A DNA stretch of 8,300 nt from an uncultured Verrucomicrobium sp. (GTDB taxonomy: Bacteria > Verrucomicrobiota > Verrucomicrobiia > Methylacidiphilales > GAS474), in contig CAISZB010000230.1 of NCBI GenBank assembly GCA_903889845.1, positions 1-8,300 of the forward strand, written 5' to 3'. Under the pieces are notes generated by a model. It was not told the origin of the DNA. It did not search any database and saw nothing but the letters and a program-made list of their open reading frames with translations. Positions 1-6,389 of the stretch are shown here, piece by piece; positions within the stretch are counted from its first letter, which is position 1; the number at the start of each line of letters is the position of its first letter. A program made the translations under genes and the position numbers.

Positions 1-911
1 CCGGCTTCAACCTTCGCCTCGCCAAGGCTTTGCGCGGGATCAAGACGCTGCGGGAGAAGACCCGCCTCATTTACTACATCAGCCCCCAGGTCTGGGCGTG
101 GAAGGGGGGCCGGGCGAAGACGATGGCCCGCCTCCTCGACCTCCTCCTCGTCATCTTCCCGTTCGAGAAGGACTGGTTCGCCGAGCGGACGCCGAAGTTG
201 AAGGTGGAGTGGGTCGGCCATCCCATCTGGGACCGCGTCCTCACCCGCGAGGAGGAGACCGACAAGCGGCCCGACCGCCCCCGCCGCATCGCCCTCCTGC
301 CCGGCAGCCGGGAAGGGGAGATCCGCAAGCACCTGCCGATCCTGGTCGAGACCGTCCGCCACCTCATGGGCCGCCACCCGAACCTCCGTTTCAGCTGGAT
401 GAGCCCCGACCTGGAGCGCCAGCGCCTGGGCCAGCAGATCATCCGCGACGCGGGCGGCGGCGACCTTCCCATCGAGTCCTATGTCGGCTACCAGCTTTCC
501 CACCTCAGCCGGTGCGACCTCGCCCTGCTCGCGTCCGGCACGGTCTCCCTCGAATGCGCGTTCATGGACGTCCCGCAGATCGTCTTCTACAAGGTCCATC
601 CGCTCACCTACTTCATCGGCCGGATGGTGGTGAAGGTCCCCTACGTCAGCATGGTCAACGTCCTGGCGGGCCACGAGGTGGTGCCGGAGTATATCCAAAG
701 CGACCTCAGTCCCGCCCTCCTCTCCGCCCGCGCCTCCGAGCTGCTGAAGAACCGCGCCCAGTGCGAGGAGATGCGGAAGGGGATGCGGCGCGTCGTGGAG
801 CGCCTCGGCACCGCCGGGGCCAGCCTCCGGGCGGCGGAGGCGATCCTGAAGGAGATCGGGGCGTCCGTTTCCACCTCCGTTCCCATTCCGAAGGCGGCGG
901 CGAATTCCTAG
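1..911 (+). CDS. lpxB: Lipid-A-disaccharide synthase, 3' part (5' end outside window)
   Basis: LpxB joins UDP-2,3-diacylglucosamine and lipid X (2,3-diacylglucosamine 1-phosphate) to form the beta-1,6 lipid A disaccharide at the inner face of the inner membrane. The reading frame is open from base 3, and the first visible residues (GFNLRLAKALR) match the conserved 'D-x-P-x-F-N' region of the family, so roughly 90-100 N-terminal residues lie upstream of the window. Further family landmarks are YYISPQVWAWKGGR, FPFEKDWF, VGHPIWD, ALLPGSREGEIRKHLP, LLASGTVSLECAF and YVSMVNVLAGHEVVPEYIQ, all in the order seen in E. coli LpxB (GT-B fold, family GT19). An in-frame TTG at 30 is internal and is not the real start. 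The gene ends at TAG 909-911 after a short, probably non-conserved Ser/Pro/Ala tail. A 70-bp gap leads to the same-strand transporter gene. I see no frameshift or missing motif in the part present. Identification is secure; only the true start is unknown. Confidence 0.96.
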   Translation, partial: GFNLRLAKALRGIKTLREKTRLIYYISPQVWAWKGGRAKTMARLLDLLLVIFPFEKDWFAERTPKLKVEWVGHPIWDRVLTREEETDKRPDRPRRIALLPGSREGEIRKHLPILVETVRHLMGRHPNLRFSWMSPDLERQRLGQQIIRDAGGGDLPIESYVGYQLSHLSRCDLALLASGTVSLECAFMDVPQIVFYKVHPLTYFIGRMVVKVPYVSMVNVLAGHEVVPEYIQSDLSPALLSARASELLKNRAQCEEMRKGMRRVVERLGTAGASLRAAEAILKEIGASVSTSVPIPKAAANS

Positions 912-981
912 ATCGACGCCGATTCACGCCTAGAGACTTCCCGTCCGCGATTCTTTCCGCTATTTCCCGTTACCTTTCGCC

Positions 982-3804
982 ATGATCCATCGTCTACTCC
1001 AAGGGGCACTCCGCCGCGCAGCCGGATTCGTTTACCGGCGCGCCGGCACGATCGTCCTGTTTTCCCTTCTCCTCACCGCCGTCGCCGCCTGGCTGACGGT
1101 GACCCGCCTCCGCGTCATCAACGATACGGACAACCTGATCCGGGCCGACTCCGAGGCGAACAAGGATTACCTCGCCTACTCGAAGGAATTCAACGCCGAC
1201 GACGAGTACGTCGTCATCATCCGCTCCGACGACGTCGAGAAGAACCGCGAGGCGGCCCGCTGGATCGGCCAGCGGATGGAGGCGATGCAGCCGGGCCTCC
1301 GGCGCGTTCTCTATCGGCTCGATTTCTCCAAGATCTCCCAGCACTTCCTCCTCTTCCTCAGCCCGGAGGAACTCGGGAAGGTCGAGGAGGAAGTCGGCGG
1401 CTACGCGGCGGAGATGCGGCAGTCGAACGTCCGCCTCGACCTCAATTCGGTCCTCGACCAGACCGACCTGATGTTCAACGACAAGTATCTCCGCAAGAAG
1501 GAGAACTGGAAGCAATTCGGCCCCTTCGTCGACCGCTTCGTCGACATCCTCAACCAGCTCGCCGACTCGATCGAGTCGAAGCCGCAGAACGCGAAGTCGG
1601 CCGCCGCCAAGGCGAAGGCAACGGCGAAGAAATCGTCCTCCGTCTCGAACGCCGCCAGCAGCCACGTCCAGGGAGAGATCGAGGACGTCGACCGCGAGCT
1701 GGCCGACCACGAGTATCCCGGCCTCCAGGGCGGGAAAGTCCTCCTCGTCAGCGCCGTCCCCGGCCCTGTCACCGATCCCGAGCGCCCCTACGGCGCGACG
1801 ACGGAGCAGCTCCGCGCCCTCCTCGTCGAGGCGCGGGCCGCCTTCCCCGGCCTCGATTTCGGCCTCACCGGCCTCCCCGTCCTGAGCGACGACGAACTCC
1901 AGACCAGCTCCGCCGACAGCCTCCACGCGGGCCTCCTCGCCCTCGTCCTGGTGACCCTCCTCATGGTGATCGGCTACCGGGCTCGGGCCCGCCCCTTCAT
2001 CGCCATCGGCGTCCTCCTGATGGCGGTCTGCTGGTCGCTCGGCTTCACCGTCGTCAGCGTCGGGCACTTGAACATCATCTCCCAGGCCTTCGTCGCGATG
2101 GTGATCGGCCTCGGGATCGACTTCGGCATCCAGATCATGGGCCGCTACGAGGAGGAATTGGGCCGCGGGCAGAACCTGGAGCAGGCCCTCGCCTGTGCCA
2201 TCGGGCAGACCGGCGCCGCCGTCGTCACGGGGGGGAGCACCACGGCCATCGCCTTCTACACGATGTGCTTCAACGACTTCATCGGCCTCTCCGAGTTCGG
2301 CATCATCGCCGGGACGGGCGTCCTTCTCTGCCTCGCGGCGAACCTCTTCCTCCTGCCCGCCTGTTACGTCCTGATGGACCGCCGGAAGTCGCCCCAGGCG
2401 CTGCGGGCCACCGGCTCGACGGTCTCCTCGGCCGAATCGGCCCGGATCAACGCCGTCCTCTTCTCCCGGCCCGGTCTCGTCCTGGCGCTCGCGGTCGCGG
2501 CGACGGTCGGCGCCCTCGCGATCACCGGTCTCCTCACCGGCAAGCCGAAGGTCGCCTTCGACTACAACGAACTCCACCTCCAGAACCCGAAGATCGACTC
2601 GGTCCTCCAACTCCACCGCCTCAACGACGATTCGCAGGGCGACAAGGAGGGGAACAACTCCGAGTCGCTCCTCTACGCCGTCTCCGTCGCGGCGACGTCG
2701 GAGGAGGCGAAGACGAAGATCGCGGCGTTCCAGGCCCTCCCTTCCGTCGCCGACGTCCGCTGCCCCCCGCTCGACCTGATCCCGACCGACGCGGAGCAGA
2801 AGGCCGTCATCATCAAGCGGATCGTCGACTCTCTCCAGGGCCTTTCCCTGAGCACCGACGTCCGCAACCAGGTCGATGTCGAGCGGGCGCGGACGAAGAT
2901 CACGGCCCTCCTCGCCGACTGCCAGGACGGCGTTGCCGAGGCGAAGAAATTCGCCCCGATCATCCCGCAGGCGAAGCAGGCCGTCGATATCCTGGGGAAG
3001 TTGATCCCCCCGCTGACCCGCGCCCAGGCGGCGATGGCGGGCCTCTCCCAGGACGAGCTGGGGAAACGGCTGAACCGCTACCAGATCAGCGTCTTCGGGA
3101 CGATGCAGCGGAACCTAGCCTTCCTGGCGCAGCAGAAGACGACGGGGACGATCACCCCGGACGACATCCCGCTCCCGCTGAAGGAGCGCTACCTCTCCCC
3201 GAGCGGAAAGCTCCTCATCGAGATTTCGCCGAAGGAAAACATCTGGGATCGGGAACCCGACGAGCGCTTCGTCCGGGAACTGCGGACCGTCGATCCCCAC
3301 GTCACCGGCATGGCGGTCCAGAACTACGAGTACATCGACCTCCTCCGCGCCAGCTACGTGAAGGCGGGGGAATGGGCCTTCGTCGCCATCGTGATCCTGA
3401 TCTCCCTCCACTTCCAGCGGCCCGGCCTGATCGCGCTGGCGATCCTGCCGCTCGTCGTCGCCTTGGTCTGGACCCTCGGCCTGATGCAGCTCTTCGGCGT
3501 CGCCTTCAACCCGGCGAACATCGTCACGCTCCCCCTCGTCATCGGGATCGGCGTCGCCTACGGCGTCTACATGGCCGACCGGTGCCGCGAGGACGGCGGC
3601 GTCCGCCTCTTCGAGGGCAGCACCGGGAAGGCCATCTTCCTCTCCGCCCTCACGGCGATGATCGGCTTCGGCTCGATGATGGTCAGCACCTACAAGGGCC
3701 TCTTCAGCCTCGGCTTCCTCATGTTCGTCGGGGTCGGCATGTGCCTGGTGACGAGTCTCCTCGTCGCCCCGCAGATCCTGGTCAAGTGGGGGAAGAAAGA
3801 GTAG
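982..3804 (+). CDS. HpnN-like RND/MMPL family lipid transporter
   Basis: This 940-residue inner-membrane protein has the two-fold RND/MMPL layout: one membrane segment (about 21-41), a large periplasmic loop, five segments (314-465), then a second half with one segment (497-517), a loop, and five segments (796-931). It resembles hopanoid-associated HpnN: 'LLFLSPEEL' near 123-131, 'VIGLGIDFGI' at 374-383, and in the second half 'VIGIGVAYGVY' at 853-863 followed by 'STGKAIFLSALTAMIGFGS' at 880-898. HpnN proteins in other bacteria move hopanoids to the outer membrane; substrate here is inferred. Asp380 sits where RND pumps carry a proton-relay acid, while the equivalent second-half position is Ala859. 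Residues about 201-227 form a Lys/Ala/Ser-rich low-complexity stretch in the first loop. ATG 982 is preceded by a pyrimidine-rich leader with no Shine-Dalgarno; no better start is visible. It lies 70 bp after lpxB and 10 bp before the hydrolase, suggesting one transcript. A different lipid substrate is possible, so no symbol is assigned. Confidence 0.88.
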   Translation: MIHRLLQGALRRAAGFVYRRAGTIVLFSLLLTAVAAWLTVTRLRVINDTDNLIRADSEANKDYLAYSKEFNADDEYVVIIRSDDVEKNREAARWIGQRMEAMQPGLRRVLYRLDFSKISQHFLLFLSPEELGKVEEEVGGYAAEMRQSNVRLDLNSVLDQTDLMFNDKYLRKKENWKQFGPFVDRFVDILNQLADSIESKPQNAKSAAAKAKATAKKSSSVSNAASSHVQGEIEDVDRELADHEYPGLQGGKVLLVSAVPGPVTDPERPYGATTEQLRALLVEARAAFPGLDFGLTGLPVLSDDELQTSSADSLHAGLLALVLVTLLMVIGYRARARPFIAIGVLLMAVCWSLGFTVVSVGHLNIISQAFVAMVIGLGIDFGIQIMGRYEEELGRGQNLEQALACAIGQTGAAVVTGGSTTAIAFYTMCFNDFIGLSEFGIIAGTGVLLCLAANLFLLPACYVLMDRRKSPQALRATGSTVSSAESARINAVLFSRPGLVLALAVAATVGALAITGLLTGKPKVAFDYNELHLQNPKIDSVLQLHRLNDDSQGDKEGNNSESLLYAVSVAATSEEAKTKIAAFQALPSVADVRCPPLDLIPTDAEQKAVIIKRIVDSLQGLSLSTDVRNQVDVERARTKITALLADCQDGVAEAKKFAPIIPQAKQAVDILGKLIPPLTRAQAAMAGLSQDELGKRLNRYQISVFGTMQRNLAFLAQQKTTGTITPDDIPLPLKERYLSPSGKLLIEISPKENIWDREPDERFVRELRTVDPHVTGMAVQNYEYIDLLRASYVKAGEWAFVAIVILISLHFQRPGLIALAILPLVVALVWTLGLMQLFGVAFNPANIVTLPLVIGIGVAYGVYMADRCREDGGVRLFEGSTGKAIFLSALTAMIGFGSMMVSTYKGLFSLGFLMFVGVGMCLVTSLLVAPQILVKWGKKE

Positions 3805-3809
3805 AAGGA
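3804..3809 (+). promoter_or_regulatory. Ribosome binding site for the alpha/beta hydrolase
   Basis: GAAGGA lies five bases before ATG 3815 and shares its first base with the TAG stop of the preceding transporter gene. It is the clearest Shine-Dalgarno-like element in the window and supports both the 3815 start and translation from a shared mRNA. Confidence 0.6.
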
Positions 3810-3814
3810 TTGGC

Positions 3815-4753
3815 ATGAACCGATTCCGGTGGCTGTGGCTCGTTCTCCTGGGATGGCTCGCCGTCGTCTCGGCACCCTCGCTTGCTTGGGCGCAGGACGT
3901 CACCGATGCCGTCTGGCATGACGAGGCCCGGAACCGGGACGTCCCCGTCCGGATCTACGTTCCCGCCTCGGGGACGCCGCCGTTCCCCGTCATCGTCTTT
4001 TCGCACGGCCTGGGCGGGTCCCGGGAAGGGTATTCCTACCTCGGCAAATACTGGTCGGCGCACGGCTACGTCTCGGTCCACGTCCAGCATCTCGGCTCCG
4101 ACTCGGCGGTGACGACCTCGCCCGCGGCGATGAAGGCGGCGATGGCCGATCCGGCGAATTACGCCAACCGTCCCAAGGACATCTCCTTCGCCATCGACCG
4201 CCTGACCGCGCTGAACCAGGACGGGGGGCCGCTGCAGGGGAAGCTCGATCTGGCCCGCCTCGGCGTCGCGGGGCATTCCTTCGGGGCCTACACCACGATG
4301 GCGATCGCCGGGGGCTCCTATCGCCTCTTCCAACAGGGCCTGGCCGATCCCCGGGTGAAGGCCGTCGTCGCGATGAGCATCCCCCACCTCGTCGGAACCA
4401 GCTACGCCTCCGTCCGCGTTCCCGCTCTCCACTTCACCGGGACGGAGGACACGATCCACATCGCGGCCCAGGACGACGTCCGCCATCGCCGGGACGGTTT
4501 CGACCAGTCGCCGGGGCCCGACACCTACCTCGTCATCTTCCAGGGGGGGGACCACATGGTTTTCTCCGGTCGCTCGCCCCTCCTCCAGCCGGAGCGGAAG
4601 GAGCGGGATCAACGCTTCCAGGACCTCGTCTGCCGGGGCAGCACCGCGTTCTGGGATGCCTACCTGAAGGGCGACGCCCAGGCCAAGGCGTGGATGGCCG
4701 ACGGGGATTTCGCCTCGGCCCTCGGCGCCTCGGCTACGTTCGAGAAGAAGTAG
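3815..4753 (+). CDS. Exported alpha/beta hydrolase (dienelactone hydrolase / PAF-acetylhydrolase-like)
   Basis: This 312-residue protein begins with a clear signal peptide (basic MNRFR, hydrophobic core about 6-24, likely cleavage after AWA at 26), so it should act in the periplasm or outside. An alpha/beta-hydrolase core follows: strand and oxyanion-loop region VIVFSHGLGGSREGY (59-73), nucleophile elbow G-H-S-F-G at 153-157 with Ser155, a probable acid in GTEDT (Asp212) and a probable catalytic histidine in GGDHMVF (His247). The pattern resembles the dienelactone-hydrolase, PAF-acetylhydrolase and chlorophyllase-type esterases; substrate cannot be told from sequence. The start at 3815 is supported by GAAGGA five bases upstream and by the signal peptide. 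It follows the transporter by 10 bp and is probably cotranscribed, hinting at envelope lipid or ester processing, though this is only inference. Its last 20 bp overlap the 3' end of the convergent ccsA gene. A run of eight G at 4543-4550 lies just before the His247 codon. Confidence 0.85.
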   Translation: MNRFRWLWLVLLGWLAVVSAPSLAWAQDVTDAVWHDEARNRDVPVRIYVPASGTPPFPVIVFSHGLGGSREGYSYLGKYWSAHGYVSVHVQHLGSDSAVTTSPAAMKAAMADPANYANRPKDISFAIDRLTALNQDGGPLQGKLDLARLGVAGHSFGAYTTMAIAGGSYRLFQQGLADPRVKAVVAMSIPHLVGTSYASVRVPALHFTGTEDTIHIAAQDDVRHRRDGFDQSPGPDTYLVIFQGGDHMVFSGRSPLLQPERKERDQRFQDLVCRGSTAFWDAYLKGDAQAKAWMADGDFASALGASATFEKK

Positions 4754-6389
4754 CCGCCGCCCGACGGCGCAGGACGAGGGCGACGAAGGCGACCTCCGCT
4801 ACGGCGTAGAGGACGGCCCAGCGCGTCCCCCCGATCCCGAAGCCGTAGCTGTGGAGGCCCTTCCCCAGCACGAAGTTGACCCCGTACCACGCCATGACGA
4901 CGGAGAGGAACCCGAGGACCGAACCGACGGCGAGGCCGAAGTCGCCCCACCATCCGGCGAAGCGTCCGTGGAGGATGGCGAGGTAGCCGAGGAGGGTGAT
5001 CAGGGCCCAGGTCTCCTTCGGGTCCCAGTCCCAGAAGCGGCCCCACGAATAATTCGCCCAGACCCCGCCGAGGATCGTCCCGGCGGCGAGGAGGAGGACG
5101 CCGATCTGGAGGGCGCGGTAGACGTAGAGGGTGATCGTGTCATGCTTCGCGGCCAGCTTCCCCCGCAGGGAGCGGAAGAGGGCGACGTGGCCCAGGGCCA
5201 TGGCGAGGGCGAAGGCCCCGTAGGAGAGGGTGATCGTCATGACGTGGATGGCGAGCCAGAAGTTGTTCCGCAGGACGGGGGTCAGCGGCTGGATCGAGGC
5301 GTCGAAGACGAGGGGCTGGAAATCGACCGCCATCAGCGCCGCGACGGCCAGGGGCGTCCCCGCCGCGAGGAAGACGCGGGAACGGTAGATGGCTTCCAGG
5401 ATCAGCGCGAAGAGGACGACGGCGAAGGAGACCCAGATGATCGATTCGTACATGTTTGTCACCGGAGGGCGTCCGGCAATGACGATGCGGCAGACGAAGC
5501 CGAAGACCTGGCAGGCGAACCCGGCGAGGGCGCAGGCCCAGCCGAGGCGGTAGCCCGCCGTGGGCAAACACCGCGCCGTCAGCAGGAAGGCGAGGGCCGC
5601 CGCCGCATAGCCGATCCAGGCCCAGCGCCACGGATGGACGCGGAGGTAGAGGGATTCCAGCGTCAGGCGGCTCGGCGCGGGGTACGTCGCGGGATTGAGG
5701 GAGCGGAGGGCCTTGGCGAGACGCCCCGCGGCGTCGTCGAGGCTTGCTTGCTTCCCCGCTTTCCACGCATCGACGAAGTCGCGAAAGGGGAGGAGGACTT
5801 CGAGGCAGGTCTCCCGGGAATAGAAGCGGGGGAGATCGGGGAGAACACTCCAAGCGTCGTAGGACGAGGAGGAGGGCATCGGGACGATCGTGAAGGAGCT
5901 CCCCTCGACAATCGCCGCAAAGAGCCGGAGCCGGGCGGCGACGTCGGAGGCCGCCTTCTGCAGCCGCGTCCCGCCATCGGCCCCCCCGGCGGGATTCGTC
6001 GCCCGCATCCGGCCTCCGTCGGAGAGGAGGGTCTGAAGGGCGGCGTTCCCGGCGAGCTCCGCGTAGCTGAAGCGCTTCCGGTCGGCGGGCAGGCCCAGGG
6101 CGGTGCGGAGCGGGAGGTAATCGACGAGGAGGACCGGCTTCTCGTCCCATCCCTTCGGGGCCAGCCAGAGAGTGAGGACGAAGTCGGTCGCGGAGAGAGT
6201 GCGGCCTTCCTCGGGGAGGACGACGGAGGTCCGGCCCGTAAGCTGGAGGGTCGCCTCCCGGGCGAAGGTCGTCAGCGGCTTCTTGCGCCCCTGGTCCTGG
6301 ATCGCGATTTGCGAGAGGGCATCGAAGCGGAGCGGGGCCGCATGGAGCAGGCCAGGAAGGCAGAGGAGGAGAAGGAGGAATCGTTTCAT
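4734..6389 (-). CDS. ccsA: Cytochrome c maturation protein CcsA/ResC with N-terminal extracytoplasmic domain
   Basis: CcsA works with ResB (CcsB) as the system II haem exporter and synthase, which attaches haem to CXXCH motifs of apocytochromes c on the outer side of the inner membrane. The 551-residue product starts with a signal-like hydrophobic segment (MKRFLLLLLC to HAAP). A domain of about 230 residues follows, beginning with QDQGRKKPLTTFARE (31-45), then multiple membrane segments from about 257. The WWD haem-binding signature WANYSWGRFWDWDPKETW lies at 444-461. Expected haem-ligand histidines are His382 (AIHV), His474 (ILHGR) and His513 (GLHSYGF), and the family motif VTNMYES is at 310-316. 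The ATG at 6389 overlaps the resB stop as ATGA. The frame stays open further upstream, but that stretch lies inside resB and encodes nothing CcsA-like. No Shine-Dalgarno is seen, so translational coupling to resB is likely. The length exceeds that of simple CcsA proteins (about 300-400) because of the N-terminal domain. It ends with TAG inside the 3' end of the convergent hydrolase gene. Confidence 0.93.
   Translation of the reverse strand: MKRFLLLLLCLPGLLHAAPLRFDALSQIAIQDQGRKKPLTTFAREATLQLTGRTSVVLPEEGRTLSATDFVLTLWLAPKGWDEKPVLLVDYLPLRTALGLPADRKRFSYAELAGNAALQTLLSDGGRMRATNPAGGADGGTRLQKAASDVAARLRLFAAIVEGSSFTIVPMPSSSSYDAWSVLPDLPRFYSRETCLEVLLPFRDFVDAWKAGKQASLDDAAGRLAKALRSLNPATYPAPSRLTLESLYLRVHPWRWAWIGYAAAALAFLLTARCLPTAGYRLGWACALAGFACQVFGFVCRIVIAGRPPVTNMYESIIWVSFAVVLFALILEAIYRSRVFLAAGTPLAVAALMAVDFQPLVFDASIQPLTPVLRNNFWLAIHVMTITLSYGAFALAMALGHVALFRSLRGKLAAKHDTITLYVYRALQIGVLLLAAGTILGGVWANYSWGRFWDWDPKETWALITLLGYLAILHGRFAGWWGDFGLAVGSVLGFLSVVMAWYGVNFVLGKGLHSYGFGIGGTRWAVLYAVAEVAFVALVLRRRAAATSSRT

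Noticed and set aside
912..981. Terminator or extra promoter between lpxB and the transporter gene
   Set aside because: No stem-loop with a T-tract and no convincing -35/-10 pair can be seen in these 70 bases.
994..2616. Long open frame (540 codons) on the minus strand opposite the transporter gene
   Set aside because: Its product is almost all Asp, Glu, Gly, Arg and Val with no domain, a pattern expected opposite GC-rich codons, and it lies within a clear family member on the other strand.
2265..3818. Long plus-strand open frame (517 codons) in another frame of the transporter gene
   Set aside because: The translation is Arg/Pro/Gly-rich shadow sequence without recognisable motifs; the HpnN-like frame explains the region.
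4755..4769. Small hairpin (5-bp stem) just after the hydrolase stop as a terminator
   Set aside because: The stem is short, there is no T-tract on either strand, and it lies inside the ccsA coding region.
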